Below, piece after piece: positions 24,264-36,106 of a stretch of DNA of 64,000 bases. The first letter of the stretch is position 1, and every line of letters begins with the position of its first letter. A model generated the notes under the pieces. The model did no database searches and was not told the origin of the DNA. It saw only the letters and a program-made list of their open reading frames with translations. Source of the DNA: Gonium pectorale (taxonomy: Eukaryota; Chlorophyta; Chlorophyceae; Chlamydomonadales; Volvocaceae); contig LSYV01000002.1 in assembly GCA_001584585.1 (NCBI GenBank), forward strand, positions 1,819,758 through 1,883,757, written 5' to 3'. Both the position numbers and the translations under genes were made by a program.

Positions 24264-27200
24264 TCACCGCTTCTTGTACACGCAAGCCTTCAGCGGCGGC
24301 CACGCGATGCCACGCTGGCCACGCGCGCCCGGCATCGCCTGCTCGCCCTTGCGCAGCACCCACACCACAAACATCTTGTTCCCAGCGTCCTGGCTCACCA
24401 GCTTCAGCCCTAGCCGCTTTAGGCAGCCCAGGAACGGCCCAAAGTCCTCCTCCCCAGCCGGCTCGCCGTTGCCCTTACCCTTGTGCTGCTGCTGCTGCCG
24501 TGGGCGCTTGCCCGGCCGGCCACTGCCGCCACGCTCTTCCTCGTCTTCCTCGTCGTCGTCGTCGCTTCCGCTGTGGCCGTCCGCGTCGGAGCCAGACTGA
24601 GCGAAGCGGCTGCGGACCTGGGGCACATGAACACCCACTTCGAATAGTCCGGTGTTACATGGGCTGCCGGCTAGGCCACTAGCTTTCTTGTGCCAGTTGG
24701 CTCCGCAATGACGTTTGGGCACGCCATCCACATTGTTATCACACAGTAATTTCTATACGAGTGGTCAAGTATGCGTCCAAGGCGCGCATCTGCCAATGGT
24801 GCAAGGTCCCATCGCTGTAGTACTCACCTCAGCTATCCACAGCCACCCCTTGGGCTTGAGCACACGCACCGCCTCCTGCGGCAGCGGGGTGAGGAGCAAG
24901 TTAGCACACCGGGCCGTCAGGCCCGTCCACAAGCCGGACAAGTCGCGTGCGTCGCTCGCTGCTGCACACTTCACAATGTGCACTCCTACGCGCCGCAGTT
25001 GAACGTCCGTGGGCCGTCAGCCGCATCTCCGCCGTGCAGTACTGCCCGCAAGTGCCGTACCTCCAGGTAGCTGCCGTAGTCGGTGCCCATGAGCGCCAGC
25101 GAGAAGACCGCCGCATCCACCGCGGCGTCGGGCAGCGGCACGTGCGCCATGTTGCAGGCGATGACCCCGGGGGCGGAGGCCACCAGGTCGAACGAGTGCA
25201 CCGTCTGAGGCACACGCGGCACATGGAGGCGTGGGGGGCGGGGATTATGCAGGATGGCACGGCTCAAGAGTGCGGCATGACTAGGTGCGCTCGGGATCGC
25301 CCGAGTGGACTGCATGTGGCGCACCGCCGCGGGGCGGCGGGGAGTGACAGGAGGTGACAGGAGGCGAACACGAGACCAACGCCTGATTTGGTCTTCCACT
25401 AAGGCACGGTAAGCGCAGATGTCACCGAGAGGGACTACCGTGAGGCACGCAGCGCAGGGTCGATGCGGCAGCGAAAGCCAATCAATGCCTCAGATGTTAG
25501 AGAAGGCCGCGCCAGTGCTGAGGGGTCTCGAACAAATTACCCGAGTAACCCAGAACGGAAAATGGCTGCGTGCGCGGCGATGCGGCAAGCAACCGAAAGC
25601 CACAGCTGAAACCGCCCTCCGGCCCGCCGCACCTGAGGCACGCTGGCCGCAATCTTGGCGTCTCCGCACCCGAAGTCCGCCACCTCCTTGACCTCGGCCC
25701 TGCATGGTGTGGGCCGTTCGCCAGGTCGGGCAGATCGGTAGGCAGGCCCGAGAGAGACCCAGCGGGCAGCCGTAGGCCCGTAGCAACCTCTGCTCTCCAC
25801 CTGAGCAGCCGTCCCTGGATTTGCCCTCTTGGCAAACAAGCCAGGCACGCAGCCATCAAAGCGCTGGTCGCCGGTGCGCCCGTGCGAAGCCCCGTCGCTC
25901 TACCTCGGCCGGCAACTGGACCCCTATCCCCGGCAAGTGCCTTCCGCAGCTCCGAGCCCGGACCACCCACCTCTTGGCCTTTAGCCAGGCGATGGCGACG
26001 TCCACCGGCTGCTTGGGCCAGCCCCGGGTCTGGCGCTGGAAGCCGTCGTGGTACTGCGAGAACAGCTCCGGCTGAGACTGCAGTAGGGGAAGGAAGGCAG
26101 CAGGACAGGACGGGAGGAGCATGGCTCTGTGCCGGGTCCAGAGCCGCCAGAAACGATATTCGCGACAGATTGTCAACCGCCTGGCCCAAACATGCGCCAA
26201 AGGAGCAGTACTCACCGGTTACAGCGCACGGCAGGAGGCGTAGCCGTGCTCGGGAACAAAACCCGCATGCATGTACCCCCGCGACGCCTTCCCCACGCCC
26301 CTCCCTGCCGGCCACGCCCCTCCCTGCCAGCCCCCCATAATGTCTCCCTCCCACCTCTGGCGCCTCACCTGCATCAGGCCGTACGCGTCGTGCCCGCTCC
26401 TGGTGTACAGCTCCTCGTTGAGGTAGCGGAAGCGGCCGCCCGCCAGCCGGGCGCGCATCTTATCCAAGAAGCCGCCGCCGCGAGCGTCCTTCTTGTCGCC
26501 AAGCTTCCGGGCCCCGGCCACGCCTCCGAGGGCGGGCTGGCGGCCCTCGTCATTGGCAGGCTGCTGCGGAGCGGCCAGGGCAGCTGCCCTCGCCTTCTGC
26601 TGAAGTGCCGCCAGCGCCGCCGCGTGGGTGAGCTTCTGCACCGGCGCGGGGCCGCCGGCGGCTGCCGGGGCCTTGCTCCCGGCAGGGTTGGCGGCAGCAG
26701 CAGCGACTGGGGCGGCGGCAGCGGCGCGCCCGCCAAGTGCAGCGGCCAAGCTCGGCGCGGCTGCAGGGCCGCGCTGGGGCATAGCTGCTGGCTGTGCCTG
26801 CGGCTGTGCCTGCGGCTGTGCCTGCGGCTGTGCCTGCGGCTGTGCCTGCTGCTTGAGTTTCTGTTGCTTCTGATGCTGCTTTCCGCCTTGTTGATCCACC
26901 TTGCCACTCGCTGGCCCGGCAGCCGGACCCTCCGTCTTGCCCTGGGGGGCGTCCTTCGCCAGCCGCTTCCCCTCCCGGCCCTCACCGCTGCTAGCTTGTC
27001 CGTCGCCAAGTCCTCCCGGGCGTCCCCGGTGCTCGTGCTCAGCCTTCTGCACCGGCGCCGACGGCCCCGGCTCCGCGCCTGCCCCACCGGCCTCGCCCCT
27101 GGCCTTTGGCTGTCGTGCCTGCCGCGGTTGCGCCGCCTTTGCCGCCGCTGACTGCTGCTCCTGCTGCTGCTCGGGGCCAGCTTCCTCCCGCGGCGCCGCT

Positions 27201-28339
27201 ACCTGTTTGGGGCCGGCCCTTTGCCCCTTGCCTTGTGCCAGCGGACCCGATCCGTCCGCTTCTTGCTGCTGGGCCGGCGGCTGGAGGCGGGCCTTCTTGG
27301 TCGGCCGCTCTGGCTGTTGCTGGGGCTGCTGCACCGTGGGCTGCTGTTGCTGCTTTGCCCTGCCCTTGCTCTTGGCAGGCTCGCCGCCCTGCGCAGCTGC
27401 CGCCAGCTGCTTCTGATGTGCAGCTGCGCCGCCTTCCGGCTTGGGGCCCTTTGCACTGCCGCCAGGCGCTTGCGCCTGTTCTCCAAGCTGCCCTTTCCCC
27501 TTCGCCTTGTCCCTCGTCGTGGTCACGGCCTTGGGCGCCAGAGCCGCGGCCACGGCCGGCTCCTCGCCCGCCGCAGCATGAGGGGCTTGCTCGGCGGCCT
27601 TGTGGGCCTTAGCCTGAACCTTGTGGGGAGCCGCAGCGGCGATGCTGGGCACGCCCGGTGATTTGCCGGCGCCGTCCACGGCGCCCTCATGCGGCACGTC
27701 AGCCGCTTGCCTTCCCTGCCGGGCCTTACCGCTCTGCTCGGGCTTGCGCTCAGCCGCCGCCTTGAATTCCTTTACAGCAGCTGCTGGCTGCTGCTGGCGA
27801 AGCTTTCTGCCAGTCTCGTCCGCCACCGCCGCTGATGCCACTTGGGCGTGCGCATCGCCTCCTTTTGTCTTTTTCGGCCGCTTGCTGAGGGCCGCCTCGC
27901 CTCGCCGGTCCTCCGCCCTGGCCTCAGCCGTGCAGCCCACCTGCGGCTCCGCAGCGCCTCCGGGGGCCTGGCGTTGCACATCACCCTCGGAAGCTGCCGC
28001 GCGCTTCCTTCCCCTCTTGCCGTCGCCTCCGGCGGCGGCGGGCTCGACGGAACCCGGGGCCGCCATGCCATGACCTGCAGCCGGCGCATCGGCTTCGGCA
28101 TCTCGGTCTCCATCAGGGGCTGCCTTCAGGCTGTGTCGGAGGCTCACGGGCTTGTCTAGGAGCTCAGCAAGCTGGTGGTGCGATAGCGACTTGTTTGATT
28201 TCTTTTTACCATCGGGCCTGGCATTCATGAGTCTTTTAGGAGCAGACGGGTACTGGGCAGCACCAGCATTTGCACCAAAGTCCCAGGTTGCGCCAAATTC
28301 TAACGCGTCCCAGTCCGATGCTACTCCTTCCATCGTCAT
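24264..28339 (-). CDS. RRP8: Ribosomal RNA-processing protein 8, nucleolar rRNA m1A methyltransferase
   Basis: RRP8 makes an N1-methyladenosine in large-subunit rRNA, using S-adenosylmethionine. Exons on the minus strand: 28339-26369, 26077-25971, 25699-25633, 25204-25061, 24875-24828 and 24617-24264, all in phase, about 896 residues. The family core spans the end of exon 1 to the C-terminus: GGRFRYLNEELYTRSG, then PELFSQYHDGFQRQTRGWP, the SAM loop VADFGCGDAKIAASV, TVHSFDLVASAPGVIACNMA, HVPLPDAAVDAAVFSLALMG, EAVRVLKPKGWLWIAE and FLGCLKRLGLKLVSQDAGNK. The first 640 or so residues are a Lys/Ala/Gln/Gly-rich, probably disordered nucleolar-targeting region, much longer than the yeast one. It includes a 12-bp tandem repeat coding Gln-Pro-Gln-Ala. 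An acidic insert (SDDDDEEDEEE) interrupts the last exon, between the methyltransferase strands. A second ATG lies two codons after the first. Confidence 0.95.
26791..26850 (-). repeat. 12-bp coding tandem repeat, five copies
   Basis: Five perfect 12-bp units begin at 26791, 26803, 26815, 26827 and 26839. On the coding strand they give repeated Gln-Pro-Gln-Ala at about residues 497-516 of RRP8, in its disordered N-terminal region. Perfect copies suggest recent slippage and likely length polymorphism. Confidence 0.95.
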
Positions 28340-28682
28340 ATTTTCGATTCATAACGCAGGCTGACGCGTCTCCCAAGAGGCGTTAGTTGAGAAGGTAACG
28401 GAGCCAGGAACGGTCGGACTAGGAACATACCCTGCCTAAACCGAAGCAAGGAATAGATGTTAGGTTATTTATAGTCATACATATTACTGTATATATAGTC
28501 AGTACGCATCAGGTCCCTCCCGGGTCCGCGTTGAGCTGATTCTTTGGAATACGTCATGTGCGTTATAATTAGCCCACATCTCTGATGACTGAGTATGGCA
28601 TGTGAGGCGGACGGCTGTCGGCGACGGCTCGACGAGTTCTTTCCGAGCGTGAGGTGGGCGGCCTCAGCCGTCGTCAACAGGC

Positions 28683-29122
28683 ATGGATGATGTCGGTGCA
28701 GACGCGGTCATCGGGATATTGCGTCCATCTGAGGGGGTTCCTGGCTCTCTGGAGCTCTCAATCGCCGTCCTAGCTGGCCATCCCGAGGCTCCCACCCGGT
28801 CGCCATTCCAGCAGCTCGCAGGTATGAATCGCTACAATTCCGTTGCATATACTCGCTTGCCTTTCCAAGATGCCTTGACCCTCTGTCTGGGAGACGGGGG
28901 GCCACCCCGCATGCGCCCGTAACGCCCGGGTAACGGCACACAGGGAATGCAAGCAAAGCTGGCGCATCCGATATTTGCCTTTCATTGCTTATCCTCTGAA
29001 TGTTTTCCCCAGGGTCGACGCACGCGGCCTGCACGCCGTCGGCCCACCTGACACAGCTGGCGGCGAAGACCCCAGAGAGAGGTTGCAAGCGGTCAAGACA
29101 AGCGGCCTTCTCTCATACATGA
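28683..29122 (+). CDS. Possible small two-exon gene, unknown
   Basis: An ATG at 28683 opens exon 28683-28821. The donor GTATGA and the acceptor TTTTCCCCAG lead to exon 29013-29122, and the phase closes to give 82 residues ending HT. The product is Ala/Pro/Ser-rich with a basic patch (CKRSRQ) near the end and no recognised domain. It starts 343 bp from RRP8 on the opposite strand, so the two could share a promoter. The splice sites and open phase are the only support. Confidence 0.35.
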
Positions 29123-30073
29123 CAGCAGCGCGATCATGGTTGTCCTGCACAGCAGCGTGTGCTGCTATGGTCTGAGGTGGTTGCAGTTGCTTAGCTTGCG
29201 GTTCCGGTTTAGCGTGTGATGACTGGTCTAAAGGCATGACGGCGTGCTCGAACAAGTGTATGATGAGGGTGTTACCGCGTTGTCGCCTCGGTGGTTGTGT
29301 GTCTTTTTAGTTTTTACGTGACGCTTGGCTTCTGAACGGGTATCACAACCAGTCAGTAATTGACGTGCAGACTGCAGAGCCGGCACAGGGTGTGCGTAGC
29401 ATAACTAGCGCATATGACGACCGTACGCGCCGAGTGCTGGAAGCGCCTGTAAGCTTATTGGCTTGTCACGGGCATATGTGTACTCGCGACCCCGTCCCTC
29501 CTTTGTCCACGCCGTACGACGTGGGTTCATCGGCGTTTGGCAGTGCTGTGGATGTAACTTGACGTGTGGAAGGTACGGCATTAGATCCTAGGAGCACAGC
29601 CTCTGCATCGTAGTGTTGCCGCATGCGGACTCCAACTGGCCCGCAACGAATCGTCGTAAACACGCATTGGCCGGGGCGCGGGGCCCTGCCGTGCGTAAGC
29701 ATGAACACGCATACTACCGGCTGCACGGTGCACGCACACGTGCAGTACTTCGTTTCCTCTAATGGGGACACCGGTGCACTTCCTTTCGAACTGCCACTGT
29801 AAGCCTAAGTCAAGATGTCGGCTTCGCGCCTCATTTCCGACATTGTGACTGATGCAGCGCCGCAAAACTCTGCATGCCGCGGCTCTCGCTCCACCAGCGC
29901 ACGACACCGCCGCGGCCAAGCTGTACCTATGAAGGCCGATGGTTATGCGACGGAAAGCGCCAGAGGGCCCTCACAGTTGCTTGCAGACAGGCGGTTACAG
30001 CCGTTACAGCGCATAGGCACCATGGGTGGCAGCAGAAATGGCAGCGTCGACTTGGTAGATGGGTGATGTTACA
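29123..30073. other. Intergenic, convergent 3' flanks
   Basis: No gene is recognised. Plus-strand TGTAA near 29449 could end the small gene. On the minus strand, TGTAA at 30069-30073 directly follows the coiled-coil stop, with more at 30004-30008 and 29995-29999. Confidence 0.5.
29995..30008 (-). terminator. Paired TGTAA poly(A) signals of the coiled-coil gene
   Basis: Two TGTAA motifs on the minus strand (30008-30004 and 29999-29995) lie 66-79 nt after the stop of the coiled-coil gene. A third abuts the stop itself at 30073-30069. Confidence 0.5.
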
Positions 30074-32819
30074 CTACTTGAACTTTGGCTTCGAGTGCAG
30101 CCCCGCACGGTACGGTCTGTTCGGGGAGATGTGGGGCAAGCCGCGTGCCGGCACCGACCCGCTGGTGCTGGACTTCGGTGACCCCAGCCCGCTCCCGCCG
30201 CCTCCCCCAGATGAGCCACCCTGTTGCTGCGCCTGTTGCAGCGCGGCATGCAAAGCCTCATTCTGCTGTAGCAGCTCCCGCCGCTCCTCCAGCCCCGCCT
30301 GCACGCAACCGCACAGGCAGTGCAGGCGTCGGTGCGCGCAGACCAGTATCTTGCGCAGGTATTAGGGTGTGCGAGTGTGCGAGGTGCACGCAAACCACTC
30401 TCTTGCACGAGTGTGCGGGAAGGCGTGCAACGACGAAATGCGGCACGTTACCATCGCCAATAACTCCAAATGCGGCTGCAAACTTTGCGTCAGAAGGGAA
30501 GACCGTTAGGTGCAGCTCCGCTTGCAGGTTTCTATCACCATGCGGGATTGGGGTTGGCCTGGCCCGGGCGCGCATCACTATCGCGAGCTGACGAGCCACC
30601 CCCCTCGTCCGTCCGTCAACACGCGCCCTCACAGTCGCACCTGTAGCGCCGCGCGCATCTGCGTCACCTCGCTTTCCCGCGCACGGATGATCTCCGACAA
30701 GCGTCCCAGCTGCCCCTCCATCATTGCCAACATGCTCATGTCAACGGCAGGTGCGGCCGGCGCCGGCGGTGCGGGGAGCGGCGCTGGCGCCGACGCCGGC
30801 GGCATCGGCTCTCTTTGCCGCTGCTGCTGCAGCTTGGCCACCTGGCCTTCAAGCTCCTTGACCCGGGCTTTGAGGGCCTTTTCGCTGAACTGCGTGCTGG
30901 TCAGCTGCGACCGGGAGGAGTCGGCCTCGGACCGCACCTGATCCAGCTTGCCCTGTGGAGGCGGCAAGGAGCGCAAATGATATTGGGTCATCGCTCACTT
31001 GCTTCTCGCCAAAGTTGCAGGCATTGGGTGGAGACACGTTTCACACTCACAAGCACCGCCCTGCAAATTACCCTGAGCGGAGTACCCACCTGCAGCTCGA
31101 TAACCGTTGCTTGCGCTGCGTCTAGCTGCTTGCGTAAAGCGATGGCGTCTGACTCGGCCCGCTGCAGACGCTGCGCGTTCTGCTGTTCGAGCTGTTGAGC
31201 AGCGGGGACACGCGGCAAGGAAGGGTTTGCAGGGTCGCTGACACAGCGTTGAGGCCCGTTGCTGCTTGTGACCGCCGTTGGACTTTTGCTACGTCAGCGC
31301 CGTAGTGAGCGGGGGTTGCACATGCGCTTACAACATTGCCGCTTTCTGAAAGTGCCTTACCGCGTTGCCCTGGGTTCCAGACTTTTTGCGTGTCACATCT
31401 TACCGCAGCAGCGCCAGCCCGGGGACCCGTCCTGGCGGCCGCCGCAGCCGCCGCGTCTGACGCAGCTGCCGCCCGCGCCGCCGCCACCGCCTGCTCCAGC
31501 TGCTGCTGTTGCGTCCGCCGCATCTCCGCAATCTTGGCGTGGAAGCTGTCCTGAGGTCCAGGGCCGGAGACCACAAGCTGTAACGATGCCTCTGGCTCAA
31601 GGCAAGTCGAGGCTGCATTCAAGAGAGCCCGCCATCCAAGCAATACCGCCGCTGGAACTCCGCATCCCCACTGCCCCACACCGCGTTGCCCCAAGCAGCA
31701 CCTGCAGCTCCGCCATGCGCGCGGAGGCAGACGCCGCCTGCGCCGACAGGTCCGCCTCGGCCCGCTCCAGCGCGGCGGTCCGGGCGTCCAGCTCCGACCG
31801 CAGGCGGTGCAGCTCCGCGGAGGGGCCGTCCGCAGCTGAGGTGGTGACCACCGCCTGGCGCTGCTGGGCCCTGCGGCAACGCAGGAGGCGACACGGGTTC
31901 AGTGGCGCATGGGGATGCAAGAGTGGGCCAGGCGTCTGCACCTGTGTGCAAGCCTGGGAACTACCACCGCCTTGCAACAGCTTGGCGTGCAGCCCTGCGT
32001 CATGCCCGTCTCGCGGTCCCATGATCCAACGCCCCCGCTCCCCCCGCTGACAAGCTGCGCTCACTTGTTCAACGCAAGCGCCTCCTGCAGCTGCGCTTGG
32101 AGCGAGGCCACGTCGTCCGCCTGGGTGCTGTGGGCCTGGGCGCGCGCCGTTGCGGACGACCGAGGCGCTTTTAAGGCGGGCTTACTCTTGCGTCAAGGGG
32201 ACACCATACACAAGCTAATGGCGTGCCAAGCTCCGTGCATACCAAGGGCACGGCACCGCACAGTGCATCTTTGGACGTAGCGAGGTTCACTTAGGGGCCA
32301 TGTGCCCAGCCAGATATCCGAAGCCGGTTATAGGCTGTGAACGACGAAACTGCGGCGTGCTTGCAGACGGCTCCGCGGTCAGCCCTGCCACTGGATTCCG
32401 CCGCATGTATCGTCACCCGGGGCACGCAAACGCCGAGGACACGCAGGAGGACACAGCGTGGTGCCGTACCTGCGTCGTACTGCTGAGGGCTTGCCGGAGC
32501 CTGCCGATCTCGGCCCGCAGACGCACTACTTCTGCCTCCTTGTCACCAGCGATTGTCTGCCACTCCTGACCGGTCTTCTGTCTGCAGCGCGGGGCAGTGT
32601 GGTACGAAGGCCTGACGAGCGTGACGACCATCGACCAAACCCACCCGTCGGCCCCGCCATCCGACCCTCCGGGGCCCCGTCAGACCTTACGGACGCTGCC
32701 TCCTTGTGCATGTCCACTTCCTGGCGGAGAGTTGCCAATGCTGCGCGCGCTTGTGCGAGCAGCTCAGGAGCGGCCGACCCTGCCGCCCAAGCTGATAGAC
32801 ATCGTTCCAGCTCCTCCAT
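30074..32819 (-). CDS. Coiled-coil protein, family not recognised
   Basis: Exons on the minus strand: 32819-32691, 32565-32470, 32135-32065, 31870-31702, 31550-31404, 31191-31090, 30952-30641 and 30298-30074, all in phase, 416 residues. Almost the whole length shows Leu/Ala/Glu/Gln/Arg heptads, for example EAEVVRLRAEIGRLRQALSS, LHRLRSELDARTAALERAEA and VKELEGQVAKLQQQRQRE. It is broken by a Pro/Ala hinge (MPPASAPAPLPAPPAPAAPA) before another helix with SEIIRARESEVTQMRAAL. The tail is Gly/Ser-rich, then basic (NRPYRAGLHSKPKFK). There is no signal peptide or membrane segment. A golgin, centriolar or flagellar scaffold role is possible, but nothing here decides. It starts with MEELERCLSAWAAG; no ATG further upstream is convincing. 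Confidence 0.75.
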
Positions 32820-33414
32820 CGTGTTTGCTGTCTGCTGCTTCCGTAGCTGGGCACGGGCCTAGCCCAGGGTTGGCCCGTCCCGCGGCCCAGGTGTTGCAGA
32901 GTTGTCACTGGCGCATTTCAGTTTGCTACAACACCTACAATGATTCAAAATACAGCTCAATGAAAGTGTTTGCAGGATGTCAAGTTTCGTCGTTAGAAAC
33001 AAAAACGCCAAACTGGGCAAATTCCAGGTAATATGCAGGATTCATTGCTACCTGGACGGGCAAAGGAAATGCTCATTACTATATCGCTCCGAGACCACGC
33101 GGGTTATTCTAGCCCCGTCTGCACGTCTGTGTAACCCAAACCCGCACCCAAACCCGCTGAGCTAGTACAGCGCTGCTGTACAGGCCCGTCTGGCAGTACA
33201 TGCCCGAGCAGATAATCGCAAAGCCTAAATGGTCTGGATGTGGTTTTGGGCTCGGGGCACCGACAGATCACTAGGCGGGACCCCTGCGGGGCCCGATAGC
33301 AAGTGTTTTAGGCTCCATCTGTCCCCAGGCCCGCGCCCGCCCAAATGTGCTGTCATGCTGGGAGTGGCCCGGAGTCCCTGTGCCTTGCACCGCTCCACTG
33401 TGCCTGCTGGCCTG
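32820..33414. other. Upstream region of the coiled-coil gene, no gene recognised
   Basis: This is the promoter side of the minus-strand coiled-coil gene. Base composition falls locally (about 32930-33110) compared with the coding regions. No exon or repeat was recognised before the N gap. Confidence 0.45.
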
Positions 33415-34233
33415 NNNNNNNNNNNNNNNNNNNNNNNNNNNNNNNNNNNNNNNNNNNNNNNNNNNNNNNNNNNNNNNNNNNNNNNNNNNNNNNNNNNNNN
33501 NNNNNNNNNNNNNNNNNNNNNNNNNNNNNNNNNNNNNNNNNNNNNNNNNNNNNNNNNNNNNNNNNNNNNNNNNNNNNNNNNNNNNNNNNNNNNNNNNNNN
33601 NNNNNNNNNNNNNNNNNNNNNNNNNNNNNNNNNNNNNNNNNNNNNNNNNNNNNNNNNNNNNNNNNNNNNNNNNNNNNNNNNNNNNNNNNNNNNNNNNNNN
33701 NNNNNNNNNNNNNNNNNNNNNNNNNNNNNNNNNNNNNNNNNNNNNNNNNNNNNNNNNNNNNNNNNNNNNNNNNNNNNNNNNNNNNNNNNNNNNNNNNNNN
33801 NNNNNNNNNNNNNNNNNNNNNNNNNNNNNNNNNNNNNNNNNNNNNNNNNNNNNNNNNNNNNNNNNNNNNNNNNNNNNNNNNNNNNNNNNNNNNNNNNNNN
33901 NNNNNNNNNNNNNNNNNNNNNNNNNNNNNNNNNNNNNNNNNNNNNNNNNNNNNNNNNNNNNNNNNNNNNNNNNNNNNNNNNNNNNNNNNNNNNNNNNNNN
34001 NNNNNNNNNNNNNNNNNNNNNNNNNNNNNNNNNNNNNNNNNNNNNNNNNNNNNNNNNNNNNNNNNNNNNNNNNNNNNNNNNNNNNNNNNNNNNNNNNNNN
34101 NNNNNNNNNNNNNNNNNNNNNNNNNNNNNNNNNNNNNNNNNNNNNNNNNNNNNNNNNNNNNNNNNNNNNNNNNNNNNNNNNNNNNNNNNNNNNNNNNNNN
34201 NNNNNNNNNNNNNNNNNNNNNNNNNNNNNNNNN
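33415..34233. other. Assembly gap (819 Ns)
   Basis: A run of N from 33415 to 34233. Frames that appear to cross it are meaningless. Confidence 1.
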
Positions 34234-34315
34234 CTGTTGTGCTGCTTTACTCTGTTCCGCCCTCTGCTGCTCCGTTCGGCTCTGCTCTGCTCCGTTCTGC
34301 TCCGCGCCGCGCTGT
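34234..34315. repeat. Degenerate CTCTGCTCCGTT-type low-complexity repeat beside the gap
   Basis: Right after the gap the sequence cycles through variants of CTGCTCCGTTCTGCT for about 80 bp. A simple repeat extending into the Ns probably caused the assembly break. Confidence 0.8.
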
Positions 34316-34777
34316 AACGCAGAAAGGCAATGCGCTGCAAAAGGCTCGCTTTTGGGATGGGGCGCGCGGCGGCGGAGGTGGCGGGCGGATGGTGCCCCCA
34401 CCGCGGTGGCCTGGACCGCTAAGCCAACGTTGTCCACTCGCACTTTTAAGTTATTACGTCTGGCTATGGCTTCCTGACGCATACCGGTCCCACCCATGAT
34501 ACTGCATTCGGGCCGCGGATACATTGGAATCAACGTGCCACGCCGTACGTCACAGACTACCAATCCGACATAGAGCTTCACATACACTTACGACTGCACA
34601 CACATGTTCACACGATCATAACCAAACACGTATATGATTATGACGACGGAGTACGCAAGAGCGACCGCATGTCCGCAGCCCCAACCGAGCCGAGTTACTA
34701 GCCAAATATGTCCTTCTCCTTAGCCCGGAGCAAGGGGTAGGCAAGGCACTTATCAGCGGTGTTGCCATTTGCACCCG

Positions 34778-35037
34778 CCGCGAGCACCCGGCCGCCGCTG
34801 CTAGCTCCTCGCTCGCACCTCCATGCGCCAAGAAGGGGCCGCCCGGGAGCTGGAGAACGCGCTGTCCTCGCAGTTGTTGCCGCGCAGCTCGCCCTGCGGC
34901 CGCAGCAACCACGGGAAGGGTGGGTGAATGCACGGCACCGCGAGCACCCGGCCGCCGCTGCTAGCTCCTCGCTCGCACCTCCATGCGCCAAGAAGGGGCC
35001 GCCCGGGAGCTGGAGAACGCGCTGTCCTCGCAGTTGT
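34778..35037. repeat. 100-bp direct duplication with 160-bp period
   Basis: 34778-34877 and 34938-35037 are identical over 100 bp, separated by 60 bp. The period of 160 is not a multiple of three, so the copies fall in different frames. On the minus strand both encode the same short stretch ending in a stop (MEVRARS then TAG), so the duplication covers the 3' end of the frame at 34961-35845. Confidence 0.95.
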
Positions 35038-35845
35038 CGGTGCTTGCCAGGCCCGGTAGTGACAGATCGGGGGCGGCCTCGACGGGTGGTACGGGTGGTA
35101 CAGCGACCGTGGAGCTGGCGGCGGTGAAGGCCGGCCCACAACGAATGCGGTCAGGGTGCCACGAGTTCCTGAACAAGGCCCGCCATGCGCACTGATCATT
35201 AAACACACCCACCACCCAAACGTGCGACGCCGTCGTCGCGTGCAGCGGCCAGAGCGTTGGTGAACCCATGCGGCGGTGGCGCGGGGGGCGAGGGGACTGG
35301 CGGAGCAGAGCTCGCTGGCGATGCCACACTGCCCGCTTGCGGTGGCGGCGGCCACGCGTCACGGGTCTGGGATCCGCTGAGAGCTTCGTGTACACCTCCT
35401 TTGCTGGAGGTGTGGGGCGGGACTGCCCGGCTGCGAGGGCGGTGTCACACTGCTTCCCGTGTCTGCCCACCCTGTCCGGCAGCCAACGCATCCTGTCGCC
35501 CAGCGGGCCTCTCCGGCACTGCTGCATGCACCTCTTGCAGATGCCATAGCGTTCAGGATGGTGCTTTGCGAAGCTCCTGTCCTCCGGGGGGACAAAAATA
35601 ATCCCATCGGTCGCCATGCCCAGCCTGCCGCCCTCAACTCGGAGCTGATGGAGCCCCTGCCCGTCGCGAGCTGCGAAGTCCATTGCACAAAATCGGTGAC
35701 CGCCACCGTGTACCAGAGCGGACCAGGAATGCCTGTGCTCCATGCAGCAGCACCTGCGTTTAAGACGTGACATATGCTTAGCTGGGCCTGTGACGAATAA
35801 CTGGTTTAAACGTGACTCGCCTGGCCCGAACACGAAAGGTGCCAT
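34961..35845 (-). CDS. Hypothetical open frame, 294 codons, unsure
   Basis: An uninterrupted minus-strand frame from ATG 35845 to TAG 34961. The product is Arg/His/Cys-rich with a CKRCMQQC cluster near residue 105 and no recognised family. Other frames across the same DNA are nearly as long, which weakens the case. The frame ends inside the second copy of the 160-bp-period duplication. It might be an unrecognised gene, a decayed transposon piece or chance in GC-rich DNA. Confidence 0.22.
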   Translation of the reverse strand: MAPFVFGPGESRLNQLFVTGPAKHMSRLKRRCCCMEHRHSWSALVHGGGHRFCAMDFAARDGQGLHQLRVEGGRLGMATDGIIFVPPEDRSFAKHHPERYGICKRCMQQCRRGPLGDRMRWLPDRVGRHGKQCDTALAAGQSRPTPPAKEVYTKLSADPRPVTRGRRHRKRAVWHRQRALLRQSPRPPRHRRMGSPTLWPLHATTASHVWVVGVFNDQCAWRALFRNSWHPDRIRCGPAFTAASSTVAVPPVPPVEAAPDLSLPGLASTDNCEDSAFSSSRAAPSWRMEVRARS

Positions 35846-36106
35846 GGTGGTCAAACGGTCAAAGGGACATAACAAGGGACCTGGGGGGACAGGTAGACTT
35901 AAGAGACTTTATTTTGGTATTATGCTATGACAGGTTTTGACAGGTTTTGAGCGTCACGTACAGTAGCCCAGAGGCCCTGGTAGCTAGGTGCAGGCCGTGG
36001 TCGCGGAGCCGAAGGTGAGTACCTTGGCTGTTTGTTTCCTTGTGTAAATATTGCACCCAAAATAAGCTGTATTTTATATATAAGACGAAGGACCAGACGA
36101 AGGGCC

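Noticed and set aside
26129..27151. Open frames of 340 and more codons on the plus strand, with poly-Cys/Leu tracts
   Set aside because: Antisense shadow of the repetitive RRP8 exon 1.
33225..34587. Frames of 360-440 codons crossing the gap
   Set aside because: They consist almost entirely of Ns; the real sequence on either side gives no coding support.
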